From Cunninghamia lanceolata (lineage: Eukaryota > Streptophyta > Pinopsida > Cupressales > Cupressaceae), in NCBI GenBank assembly GCA_027924645.1, contig BSBN01000187.1, forward strand, positions 17,564,001-17,628,000: a stretch of DNA of 64,000 nucleotides, given 5' to 3'. This document shows, one piece after another, positions 23,640 through 34,530 of the stretch. Each line of letters begins with the position of its first letter. The first letter of the stretch is position 1. Below the pieces are notes generated by a model. The model was not told where the DNA came from. It searched no databases and worked only from the letters and a program-made list of their open reading frames with translations. A program made the translations under genes and the position numbers.

Positions 23640-24106
23640 CCGTGATTTGGGAAGCATGGAGATGGTACGAATAAAATAAGAAATGGAGGATGATCAAAAA
23701 TATAAACAAGTGATTGGATAAGCTAGAAAAATTGGAGGCACAATTGAGTGAACAAAAAGACATGAGAAAAGAGGATGAGGACATAGCGAACAACAAAAAG
23801 AATACAACAAAGGTAGCCAAAGAGGAGAAAAATGAAGATGCAACGATGGAATATGAAGAGGTTGTAGTGAAGGATGAGGAAGAATATGACTTGTTGTCAT
23901 AGATTTTGCTGGTGGAGAATGAATGGTTGGAAAAGATCACAGCGGTTGATAGTGAGAAAGCAAGCATCACAATGAAGGAAATAAAAGTTAATAATGTAGC
24001 CCATGGTGAATTTATAGCCGTGAATGAAGAGGTAACCCTTGTTGCATATTTGGATGATGATTTTGTACTTCCATTTGAGGTAGCTAGGCTTGAAGAGTGT
24101 GGATAA
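23640..24106 (+). pseudogene. W internal ORF: short acidic/coiled-coil protein
   Basis: The + strand frame 23714-23902 (KLEKLEAQLSEQKDMRKEDED) is followed, after a TAG, by 23906-24106 (ENEWLEKITAVDSEKASI, VAYLDDDFVLPFEVARLEE). It is rich in Glu, Lys and Asp and predicts a coiled coil followed by an acidic domain. No zinc knuckle or enzymatic motif is visible. It is the only coding trace in W; the role is unknown, perhaps a gag derivative. Confidence 0.5.
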
Positions 24107-24495
24107 GAACCCATGGAAATCTTCAATTTCCATAAGGTGTTCAATGAAAATTTATATACTACAGGTTGTGATATGAGTGACATGAGGGTTTGGTGGAGGA
24201 GGCTGGTTACTAATGGGTTGGATCCCACGAAGGAGAGGAGAGATAATTTGGTAGAGGAGGACTGTACATGGTGGATGTGAATCCATGAGAGGAGAGAAGA
24301 GTGGTGAGTGGAATTGTGGCAGGAAGATGACAGTTGTTCTGGCATGGTGTTGGAAGAAGAGGAAGAATAATGGATCTTGTGCACTTATCCTAGTGATGGA
24401 GTTCGATGTAGGTTAGTTGCAACCTGAAAGGGTAGTTAGACTACTCAACTCCACCTTTATGAGCCTATGCTCACAAAATTTCTACCTGGTGTGTT

Positions 24496-26372
24496 TGATG
24501 CAGGAGCACTCAGGCACACGAGCAATCCTATGTCACACAAAAACAATTTTAATTTTTGCCATCAGTTTTGGTGGTCTCAATTTGTGGATCTGATGTATTG
24601 GCAGTTGTATTCCACATTGTCACAATAGATATCTTTCTTTAGTTTTGGTGTCAATTTGCTCGCTAATGGTTTTGTTATAGTCTTTGGAGTTTGTTGTGCG
24701 AGTTGGGTTACCAAAATGCATATGCAAAGTTCTATTGGAGTTACGTTGTTTGATGCCTATTGAAAGAACATATTCCACCTATGGGAAGTTTGTGGTAACA
24801 TTAAAACAAGCATGAGAATCACACTGATACATCTCCAATTTTTGTCTCAACCATCAAGTATGCCACCAACTCCATGGGGATAAAAGTAGAACTGAGGGTG
24901 GCTTCATCTTCTTATATCATTGGATGAGTTTCATAATAATCTCCAAGGTTGCATTGCAATTGGATATCGAAAGATTGCTTGTGGGTTAATACATTCTTCA
25001 AACACAAGATTCTTCTAGAGGATTCCTCCTAGAAGTATCCCACTCATGAGTCCATGACTATGGATGAGAATTTTTAGTACATCTATCACCTATTGTAAAT
25101 TCCAAAGCCATGGGCACTCCGTGGGTTTTACTAGTTATTTGATGGTAGTGATTTATGCAGGTGAGATATTTCTCTACATTGGGAATAAATATCATATTTA
25201 TTTGCATGATACATATTTCAATAGTTTAAAATGGAGTCTAAAACCCACGAATGGGTAATTGGAAGTGCCACATATCTGTCTCTAGTGAGAGGTTAAAAGA
25301 CATTCAAAGGGAGTCAATTTAGCTGCTTGGGTGCCCCATTCAATGACTCTGTTGCTCCTGCCAATATAAAAATCTATCAAAAACAATGAAAGAGGGGGCA
25401 TCCTGCTAACAAATAAGAAGGAGAAAGATGGAATAAGCCATCAGTGGCTGTAGATTGGTGCACAAAGGAGTTGTTTGTAAGGATTGGATTGCTAGAAAAG
25501 GAAATTGGAATGCAACCAAAAGAAGACAAGATAGAATAAAAAATAAAGAAGACCACCCATAGGGAGAGCGCAACCAGTTTGGAAGGATTGTAGCCTATAT
25601 AAAGTTGAAATGCACAAATAGGCCATGTTTTTACATTAAAACCAGAGGAAGTGAAGCGTTGTTGGGAGAGAAGGAATTTGCTGCCATTTAAGTATTCCCC
25701 ATCAGTGAAAAAGAAGAAGATATAAAGAAAAGTAAAACTAGAGTAAAAGAGGAGGAGGAGGTGTGGCGTCCCAATAGAAAATGAACTAGCTAAGGATAAA
25801 AGAAAAGAGGCCTATTTAAGGCACTTGGGAAGGGGATTATTTCTTCCATACGAAAATATGGCTAGGTGAGGCGTTGAAACCAGCATAGGGTAGCCAACTT
25901 TCTAGTTTTTGTTTGCTGATCCTAATATAATCTAATGTAGATTTAGTTCATTCTCCTGATGATAGCATTTAAAAGAGGGAAAACGATGATAAGGGAGTCA
26001 CTTTGAAAGGGAGAAGGAACTACATATGAGGTGTGGGGAAAGGAGAGAAATAATGTGAAATGAGGGGGCACTGAATAGAGAAGGAGCAACCTATCTAAGA
26101 TGAAAATTGTTGCAGATTGAAACTTGTTCTAGTTTTGAAGGGACACAATAGAGGGGTTCTAGCATTGTTTACATTGTAAATATTTTAGATTAGGATTATC
26201 TTTTTTCTTGAACATTTGTTGTAGACTTGTGAATTAAAATATCATGACTTATTTGTTCTCTGTCCTTTATTTGTTGCACGTGAAGTTTTAAAATTGATAT
26301 GGAATTTTGTGTTTGAAAATTTAAATCCAAGAGGTTAACTTTACGTTGGGTATAGATAGTGTTTTTGCATCA
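24496..26372 (+). repeat. 3' LTR of W
   Basis: Partner of 21495-23369. TATATAAA lies at 25597-25604. The copy ends GCATCA followed by TTGAT. Confidence 0.95.
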
Positions 26373-26464
26373 TTGATGGCCTAGATGAAGATAGAGTGAA
26401 TCATCTCTTGGCCAAATTTGCAGAGTTCAAACAACAGCAGAAATCTAAGGGTGTTGTCAACTGA
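26373..26464 (+). pseudogene. Element X coding relict, piece 3 (C-terminus)
   Basis: Continuation of the X frame after W: from the duplicated TTGAT the frame stays open for 28 codons to TGA 26462-26464. The residues include VNHLLAKFAEFKQQQKSKG, again coiled-coil-like. This is the natural end of the ORF, since sequence directly after it looks like an LTR. Confidence 0.7.
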
Positions 26465-27330
26465 AATTTCTATTTTTGGGAGTTGTAAAATATTGTTTCA
26501 AAAATTATTTTATTCTTTCATTCATTGTAAAAAGGGATTTGCTGCAACTATAAAGTGGACCCTACTTTTTGTATGTGTCTTTGCATGGATCTTTTGCATG
26601 AATCTTTTTGAGCACTAGAGGTTTGCATGCTTTAAAGCTAAAAATAGGAAAATCATTTTGAGTTCTTGCATGGGGATAAGGTCAAGCGCTGCAGGTGCTT
26701 TCTTTTTGTTCTATAAAAGGGAGGGACTTAATTCATTCAAAGGATCTGCAGGTTGAAGAATTAGGCATTTGGTCCAATAGTTAGAAGTTTTTATAGCATT
26801 TCAGTTAGTTTTGCATTTAGTTTACAACATTTTAGATTAGAGGAGATATATTTCGAAGACAGAACCAATGATTCCATTTGTAGCACTCTTATTGGATATT
26901 GTACCCGAGTTGAAAAGAAATTAATACAAAGATGGTTGTTGTTTCTTCAAGTTCATCTTCTTGCATGTGGTGTAGTGCTTTATCCTAAATCTTTATCTAT
27001 TCATTCGCTTGGGAAACATTGAACTTAAAATTATGGATTTATTTATGAATTGCATGTGAAATATAGTAATTGGGAATGAAATTCACTCTATTTTACTAAA
27101 AATCCTTTGAATTTCACACTATTAGTATGAATAATAGGGTTTAATACTGATCTTAATACTATAGTTAATAAATTTCTTAAGTTGATTTATTAAGTAAAGA
27201 TTGAAGTAGAAGTTACTGCATTACTTTTTTGCATCCCCAAAGTCTTTTGATCTTTTTTCTTATCATCAATAGAGTAAATTTAGATTAGGAGTATCCAGTT
27301 TGATGAATGTAGAAAACTAGGCCCCTTTAA
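26452..27330 (+). repeat. Possible 3' LTR of element X
   Basis: After a weak purine tract (AAATCTAAGGG, 26441-26451) a TGTTGTCAAC start is possible. TATAAAAG near 26702-26709 and a later AATTAATACAAAG segment resemble U3-R structure. No second copy lies in the window and the right edge is a guess. Otherwise nothing coding is seen here. Confidence 0.35.
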
Positions 27331-29090
27331 CAAATAGTCCACATTATACACTTAGTTTACACATTATAGCTATGACCTAGCTCCCAGGACTTTGGAGGTA
27401 AATGATCTTAGGATCAATTGTCTTTTCAGGAGAGCTAAGTTGATTCTCATCTTACCTATGTTATATTGTGTCAATCTGGCCATCAATAGGTAGCTCATCA
27501 AAAGAACATGAATTTATAGGGATAGACATAGGACTATTATGATATGTAAGAGGGATATCATTATATGGTGCAACAATATCATAAATAAGTAAAGATGTAA
27601 CCTCGTCAATATCCATCACACAAGGTGTATCAATAACATAAAGAAAAACCTCACTAGGTGCATGTGCATTACTAGAAGAATCCATAAGAGAGATAAGATC
27701 ATTATTAAGTGTAACGTCAGAAAATGTCCCCTTGGGGGCTTTTCCCTCATAAGGTTTAGCTCCTGGGTCTTTAGCATGCATTTAGGACATTTTAGTTCAT
27801 ATTTTAACACCCCGATGGAATGAGACCTAAGTCCCATGGAAAATAGGACCTAGGAGGACCCCTTGAGCTGTACCCTACCTAAAATAGGGGGAGGACTTGG
27901 GCGCTCAAGCCCTAGTCCTGCCCTATTTTAGGGCAACCTCAATTTCTGGGTGTCGGTTAGTGACCATTATTGGGTCACATTACCAACATGGTAAGTTTGA
28001 ATTTTAAATATCTTGGTAGGAATGTTTGTAGTTGCATATAAAAGCATGTTTAGGCATTCATTTGTAAACTAGATGATCATTGTGACCTCTAGGCATTCTC
28101 AAGGTGATTCAAGGCTTTCTATTGTGTTGCAAGAGCAGACTTGTGTGTTTTGTGTGTTGATATTTGCAGATTTGAGCATCAATCTCCTCATGGCATGAAG
28201 AGCATCTTCCTCCATGAGAGATTCACTACAAGGTGACTTATGATTGTGTTTTTATCATTGATTCCTTTGGTTTTTGGCCTTTGCCTCACAAGGGCACGCC
28301 CTCTTTATATGACAACGGTGTTCAGAGACTTAAGTGTCCTCCAGGGTTTGACTGAGGTAAACCTCTAAACACCACAACGCCCAAACCAAGTCTTGTGATT
28401 GTAGGTTACAGGTGTTGCATCCAGGAAAAGTGGAGTTGCAGAAAGGCTGGAAGGACATCAGGGATTCAAGATTTGTAGAAAAGACAGACAAAGGAGCACT
28501 TCTGGGACTAGGGTGCTCGCTCCAGTGTCCTCCATAAACTGATTTCAAAAAACAAAAGTTACACGGTTGATTAGTGTCTAAAGGAGGTCCAGATTCCCTG
28601 AAAAAGTAGGTACCTTGGACTTGGGCACCTGCTCTAGTGTCCTCGACTATTCTGCTTCAAAACCCTGAAAATAGGTATTCTGTAATTTGGCATTTTACTC
28701 CTGTCTGTAAGAGTTTTTTTTGTAATTCATTAATTTGCAGTCATATTTGCTTAATCATGGTTTTAATGGTCAATTAAGCATAGGAGAAGGAAAATTTGAT
28801 AATTAATTCCCTAATCCAAGCTTCCCCTCATTTGAAAGTGACCTAGGGTATGATAGTGCTCGCCACTCAACCCTAGATCCTTCAATGTTAGGGTGAAAGG
28901 AGGATTTTAACATCGAAGCCACAAAAGATTAACAAATCCAAATTTACCCTAAACATTAAGTTCATGGACACGTGAGATGAGTGTGTCTAAAAGAGAAGGA
29001 TAAGCACTAACCAACTCTATGAAGGAGGGGAAAGCATGCACATGATTAAAAAACACCTCTAGGAAAATACATCCATATCCATAGCATAAA
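27331..29090. other. Unassigned repeat-like DNA
   Basis: No intact gene. The minus-strand open stretch 27461-27781 (106 codons, acidic, with DEVTSLLIYDIVAPYNDIP) and a piece at 28949-29090 may be fragments of one retroelement ORF, but no domain is recognisable. 27878-27932 is a hairpin. TATAAAAGCA near 28040 and two copies of GCTC-AGTGTCCTC phrases (about 28510-28530 and 28625-28645) suggest old LTR sequence. Confidence 0.4.
27878..27932. repeat. 55-bp imperfect palindrome
   Basis: CCTAAAATAGGG at the left and CCCTATTTTAGG at the right are perfect inverted arms. The inner sequence (AGGACT ... AGTCCT) also pairs, leaving a small GCGCTCAA-type loop. It could form a cruciform or RNA hairpin. 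It is not a convincing terminator, since no U run follows. Confidence 0.8.
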
Positions 29091-29095
29091 AAGAC

Positions 29096-30599
29096 TGTTG
29101 CAAGTATGTGCCTAATCAGTGTTGTCATTAATGTCAACTGTATCTTATTCTATTACTTGTTTAGAAGACTTGTATGCTGAGGATATTGAGAAAATTAGCC
29201 TCTTTGGAAGAAACAAGTAAGTTACAGAGAAGTGCAATACAGACAATGAGTTGTATGCTAAAGAACAGTCTGATAAACTGCTTCATATTTATTTCTGCTT
29301 GAAGATCATGGTCTGTGGATTGGAAGTAAGTTAGAGGTTTGTCTAAGGATGCTACATTTCAGGTTTGAGCCATTTGTATGAAGATTTGAGTGAGTTGTGT
29401 TCACTAGAGTGAAACCTATTTTTTTTATAAGTTCAGTTGGGATAGGAAGAAAGTATTCTACTCCGCATTCCTCTGCAATAAAGTATTTGGGTATGTAGTT
29501 CTAGAGGAAAGTCTGGGATGATGATAAGTGCCTACAGTTACAATGGTTTATGGTTTGGTGGTCTGCAAGCTATCTTTCTTTCATGACAGTTGAAGACAGC
29601 CGGTGAGAAGATTCCTATGGATAAAGTGGTTAACATTCATATAGTTGCTTCTGATGGTTATAGTGTGCTTGTGGATGTCTCCTAATCATGTTCCTATCTG
29701 GACTTTGGTCCGCATAAAGAAATTGAGATGGTGTGTGAAGATTGTTCCCAGATAATGTAGTGTGTAACTAGTCTTGGCCGACCTGGTTGATCCCAGTGAT
29801 TGTGGAGATCTCTAGAAGGTTGTGGAAGCATGTTGAAGCATGGAAGATCATGTTTGAGTCCTAGCTAAGGCATGGTGTGATCCACATTTCATTCCCTTTG
29901 CATAATGTTGCAATAGGTCAAGACCTATTTTGTAAATGTTTGTAATACTGACCTTGGAGATTGTTCCAATGGTTGATGATTGTGATGCCGACCTTGATGA
30001 TCATACCAAGGTTGATGTAGTGTATAAATACTTGTAGTTGAGTCATGGAAAAGGTGTCCTTGAGTGAAAATGAAAAGATATTAAGAAAGGTCCAAAAGGT
30101 AGAGAAGATAAGAGGCACAAGAAAGAAGAGGAAGAGTAGAGTAGGGGAATCATTGTACTTTAGTTGCAAATATAGAAAGCTGTTGATCATGGCAGTGAGT
30201 CTAGCAGTAAGCCACCAATAGGGTTTAATAGCCCTCAGGGTTTAACAACCATTATTGTAATCTTGCTAGGTTTAGGGTTGAGGTAGTGAGCTTGCTAGAC
30301 CTAGTTGTTATTCATGGCAATAAGCCAGTATGTTTAGGCCCATGGAGTGACCAAGCCTAGACATCATTATTTCAAGATTGCAATATATATTAAGAGTTAA
30401 TCCTCTCCATGGTTTTTCCCCACCTTGGGGTTTTCCACGTAAATTTGGTGTCTCTTATGTTTGATGTTGTATCTATGGTTAAGTTTCTGATTTCATGCAC
30501 TCATTGTTAAATCATAATAATTGTGGATAAGTGATGAATGTTTAAGTTTTTGTGACAACTGATTCACCCCCCCTCTCAATTGTCTGATGCATATCAACA
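29096..30599 (+). mobile_element. Solo LTR of the Copia family
   Basis: Starts TGTTGCAAGTATGTGCC and ends TCTGATGCATATCAACA, with perfect 5-bp duplication AAGAC at 29091-29095 and 30600-30604. It aligns end to end with the reverse complement of the Copia LTRs at 10767 and 16760: same U3 start, TATAAATA near 30025, AGTGAG(C/T)C cluster (about 30190-30320) and TGATTCACCCCCCCTCTCA end. No interior is present, so it arose by LTR-LTR recombination. Confidence 0.93.
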
Positions 30600-30604
30600 A
30601 AGAC

Positions 30605-32052
30605 ATGAGAGAATCAAGGATGGTGTTGACAACCAATATAAATAAATATTATAATGGATTTGTGTTGTGGTCGTGTCAACCCTCATGTCTTGGTTTGTTA
30701 GTTTGTTCCCTAGATTGTGTGAATTTTCATATTTTGTTGTCATGATCAAGTTCTTTGTTGTACATTCATAGTGAACTAGTTTTTTAAAGTCTAGGTGTGG
30801 CTAAAAACATTTACTTTTTTTTTTGTGTCTTTATGTTAGGTTTTGTTTTTGACCTTTTATTGTTGGTCACCATTCTCTAAGTGATTTGTTCCTTTCTATT
30901 GATTGATTAGTTACTAATATTTGTAAATTGGTTATGGCTAGTGAAGTATTTATCCACAAATCTACTTTAAAGTCTATGTCATTAGCACAAGGTACATCCA
31001 AATTGTGGTTTTATGTAAGGGATGATGATGTGTATGTTTATCATTGGGCAAATGGCATAATGATTCTACATCAAGAAGTTTAATTGGTAGAGTAGAGTGG
31101 TAAATTTTTCAACAATTGAACCCAAAGTTGTGTGGCATAATTTGATTGATTACAATGTATTAATAGATCTATAATGGCAGTCAATATAAATCATGAATTG
31201 TCTTGGGAAGTTGAGTGATGTGGTAAAATCTAGCTATTATGTACAAATCAATGGATGGTTCCAACCAACACTTTAGTGATCTAGAGGTCTATCGAAGACA
31301 TCGATTTTGGAAGTAGATTGCTCTAGGTTATTGATTGTAATTAAAGATTAATGAATTCGAAAGTAATATAGCTAGAGGGGCATTTGAAAGGATATGTGGC
31401 AAGATCTAATTGATTTTAATGTATTGGTAGATTGAGTACTAGTTAATATGAGCCTAAGTTTCTCTTAAAAGGTGGCACAATGTGTCACAATCCTTTGAAT
31501 ATCTATAGAACAATAGATTAGATTATTGTGCATCTTTAGCATCCGTAGATCTATTAAAGACATTGATTTTGTTATCAAATGCATATCAATTGTCAGTCAT
31601 GATCAAGGTTTAATGTTTTAGTGGTGGATTAAGGGATTACTTAAAAAGTGCATGATGTGATGTGGTTATTTTATATTAGTTGGAAGACAACCATGTGGGG
31701 CCTTCACAAGGGTTTGTTTTGTAGAAAAAGTGAAATTGTGTCATGCAGAGTCTAGTGGCAAAGCTAATGGTAGGCCCACAATGTTCATCCAATAGTATTT
31801 CTTTGCTCATTTGATAAATCTAAGAGTCACTTATTGATCATACCTTCACATCTACAAATATACTAAAATGATTGAGTCATTGATCAAGTATGAGTTAAGA
31901 AAACATATGTGTTATGATCAAGTGGCTTTTATGAAAGCATGTGGTGTGATCTATCTAATTTCTATATATCAATAGATTGTTCCATTTGGTACCTTATTAA
32001 TCCATGGATTTATAGATATCATTGATCTTTAAGGGTGAAAACATCTCAACAA
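30605..32052. other. AT-rich degenerate repeat DNA, no gene seen
   Basis: No ORF of interest. Phrases such as TTGATT.CAATGTATT(A/G).TAGAT near 31140, 31400 and 31955 recur and resemble parts of the duplicated unit at 32053, so this is probably the decayed start of the same repeat family. Confidence 0.45.
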
Positions 32053-32897
32053 GGTTTAATATGATAAAGTGGTAGATCAAAAGTAATGTTAGAAGGACAT
32101 CCGACATAAGTAATTCCTATTAGTTGAGGGATGAATGTATTGAGTTTTTTTGTAGGGGTACACTTTTGTATTAGCATATGAGATAATGTCACGTGGTGTC
32201 TAGCGACATTCCCCTTGTATCCATTAAGAATTGTTCTTTGCAAGTATGATGTGTTGAGATTAATCTAGACTATCAAGTCTAGCTACATGTCTTTATCTTA
32301 TCGATATTTATAGATTTGTAAATCAATCCACCATTCATCTTTGTCACTTATAGATGTATTAAATCTATAGATCTTAAAGGTAAACAAATATTGACCATTG
32401 ATTATGGATTTAATTTAGCAAATTAAGCTAGTATGTGTTGATCTATGTAAAAAAGAGTTTATATGTTTCCATGTGGCCTGATTTGGTTGATAGTTGTGGA
32501 TTGGTAGACTAAAATATGTTTGAGGTTTAATATGATAAAGTGGTAGATCAAAAGTAATGTGAGAAGGACATTTGACATAACATAATTGATTCATATTAGT
32601 TGAGGGATGAATGTATTGGGTTTTTTGTATAGATACAATTTTGTATTAGCATATGAGTTAATGTCACATGGTGTCCAGTGGCAAAACTAGTGACATGCCC
32701 CTTGTATCTATTGAGCATTGTTCTTTGTAAGTATGATGTTTCAATTTTAATCTAGATTATCAAGTTTGGCTACATGTCATGATCTTATCAATATTTGTAG
32801 ACTTGTAAATCAATCCACCATGCATCTTTGTCATATATTGATATATTGAATCCATAGATCTTGAAGGTAAACAAATATTGACTATTGATTATGGATG
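32053..32897. repeat. Tandem duplication, period about 471 bp
   Basis: 32053-32411 and 32524-32897 align as direct repeats (both begin GGTTTAATATGATAAAGTGG and end near GATTATGGAT). They are separated by a unit tail containing TTAAGCTAGTATGTGTTGA. The tail of the second unit is not here but at 48002 onward, because a CACTA element split it. Confidence 0.88.
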
Positions 32898-32904
32898 GTA
32901 TTTA

Positions 32905-33060
32905 CACTACAACAAAACATGCAACTAACACCTAAAATGGTGCTAGATTTTAGTGCATTTGATTTCATGAATTGGAGCTAAATTCTGGAGCAAAACTCGT
33001 CACCAAATTGCATTTCACTTTGGCACCAGATTTAGCGCTGGATGTAGCGCTGGATTTTGT
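32905..33060. repeat. CACTA left terminal and subterminal region
   Basis: TIR followed by short motifs such as TGGTGCTAGATTTTAGTGC and a doubled TAGCGCTGG. In known CACTA elements subterminal repeats bind the accessory transposase; equivalence here is inferred. Confidence 0.8.
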
Positions 33061-33480
33061 TACTTCCAGTTTTCCGTTTGCTTTTACTTCTACTTTTGCT
33101 TCTTGTGTTGCTTCTAGGTTTGCTTCCAGTTTTTCTTCTAGGTTTGCTTCCAATTTTGCTTCCACTTTTGCTTCCAGTTTTGCTTCCAGTTTTGCTTACG
33201 ATTTTACTTCCAATTTTGCTTCCGATATAATGTCGTTTGTTTCATCTAGCTTTGCTTCCATTTTTGTGTCTTTTGTTACTTCTAATATGGCTTCTATTAT
33301 TGCATCTTTTGTTGCTTCTAAAATTGCTTCCATTATTACTTCTTTGTTTGCTACCTAAATTGCTTCTATTTTTGTTTCCTAGATAACGCCAAGTTTTGCT
33401 TCCAAGATTGCTTCTGGTTTTCTTCTAGTTTGGCTTCCATTGTTGCTTCCTTTTTTGCTTCTAAAAATGCTTCTTGTTTT
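33060..33480. repeat. 12-bp minisatellite, TTTGCTTCCAGT-like
   Basis: More than 25 degenerate units of (T)TTTGCTTC(C/T)A(G/A). One frame reads as a repetitive FAS-rich peptide (32972-33358), which I regard as a by-product of the repeat and not a gene. The reverse unit GGAAGCAAAA also occurs once in the right subterminal region (about 47950). Confidence 0.88.
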
Positions 33481-33769
33481 TCTTACATTTATTAATTTAA
33501 TATGTTTTATTTCAATTTAATTAGTTAAATATATCATACCTCTTAAATAACTCATATGATTATAGAGTAAGTAAATTAAATATCTATAATTGAATTGAAT
33601 TTGACAACATCCATCCTGAGCAGTAAATTAAAATCATCATACGTAATAAATATCCATCCAAAAATCATCGACCACTTTCAATATATATAAATTGACAAGT
33701 TAATACTAATATGATCATCATCATATATAACTAAAACAAGTGAAAGTCAAATATGCCAGCAGATCAATA
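33481..33769. other. AT-rich CACTA interior, nothing recognised
   Basis: No gene, repeat or motif that I can support. Confidence 0.5.
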
Positions 33770-33985
33770 ACATGTCAAAATGATACATGTCCAAGAGTCA
33801 ACATAATTCAAAATGATACATGTACAAATGATATAAGTAAAAATGATAAATTATGTAACTCAAAATTATACAAGTCAAGATGATACATGTCCAAATGATA
33901 TAAGCCAAAATGATACATGTCAAAATGATACAACTCAATAATATGGTACTGCAGGCCGTGAAAATGATACATATGATAGTAACCA
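33770..33985. repeat. Minisatellite, ATGATACATGTCAAA-like units of about 15 bp
   Basis: Around a dozen degenerate units of AAAATGATACATGTC / AAATGATATAAGTC. Short open frames across it on the minus strand are artefacts of the repeat. Confidence 0.8.
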
Positions 33986-34056
33986 TGAAAAGAGGCATCA
34001 TAACGATATATCAACAATGATCCATGATGTAGTCTATATGATCATGAATGTTACTG

Positions 34057-34258
34057 GCTACTACCAGCAATTGCCTCATCATCATCAGCATCGTGATCAT
34101 CATCATCATGATCATCATCGTCATCATCATCATCGTCATCAGCCTCGGTGTCTTATGTATCTGCATCATCATCCTCTGCCATGTGATATGTACCAGAACC
34201 AACATAATCTGGATCTATATCATGAGGATCATCTTGATCTTCTGGAAGACCCGTGTTC
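34057..34258 (-). pseudogene. Asp-rich last-exon-like fragment (possible transposase C-terminus)
   Basis: On the minus strand a T9 tract followed by GTAG (about 34259-34272) forms a strong 3' splice acceptor. The frame after it reads NTGLPEDQDDPHDIDPDYVG, then a run dominated by Asp and His, ending GSSQ and TAA. One TAA interrupts it. Plant CACTA transposase genes can end in acidic tails, so it may be the last exon of a deleted transposase. That identity is a guess; the Asp codons are also a (GAT)n microsatellite. Confidence 0.4.
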
Positions 34259-34530
34259 TACAAAAAAAAACATTTAAAACGAAAATTTATTATTTATTTC
34301 ATGCAATAATTTATTTTTCTGTTATATATCTAATATTACAGTATACGAAACCATAATCATATTACATCATATCAAAGTGCACATACCATAATAAAATATC
34401 AAAAAAGTTACAGCTAATATGTCATTCCAATGATGTAAAACATGCAACAATTCTAATAAATGTTAGTAAAGATCATAAAAAAAATTGTTATACAATTTAA
34501 CTATCAATTGTTTAGGGATTTAGAAAAAAA

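Larger units (their letters stand above)
21495..26372 (+). mobile_element. LTR element W with long LTRs and short interior
   Basis: LTRs 21495-23369 and 24496-26372 (about 1.88 kb each) start TGATGCAG and end TGCATCA, an extended inverted terminus. A perfect duplication TTGAT lies at 21490-21494 and 26373-26377. A tRNA-iMet primer site follows the first LTR, so orientation is +. The interior is only about 1.1 kb and lacks pol, so W is non-autonomous. It landed inside the X frame; excising W and one TTGAT leaves X open for 28 more codons. No clear polypurine tract precedes the 3' LTR. Confidence 0.95.

Noticed and set aside
23545..24384. 279-codon Ser-rich minus-strand ORF
   Set aside because: Antisense shadow of the W interior; composition is that of reversed Glu/Lys codons, and W is + by primer site.
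29119..30599. Solo LTR starting at TGTTGTCATTAATG
   Set aside because: Flanks then fail to match; starting at 29096 gives a perfect AAGAC duplication and full alignment with the Copia LTR.
32972..33358. 128-codon ORF rich in FAS repeats
   Set aside because: It is the translation of a 12-bp minisatellite; other frames are equally repetitive and no start context or domain supports it.
33780..34170. A CRISPR-like array from regularly recurring ATGATACATGTC
   Set aside because: Units are degenerate, directly adjacent, without unique spacers, and the context is a plant nuclear transposon.
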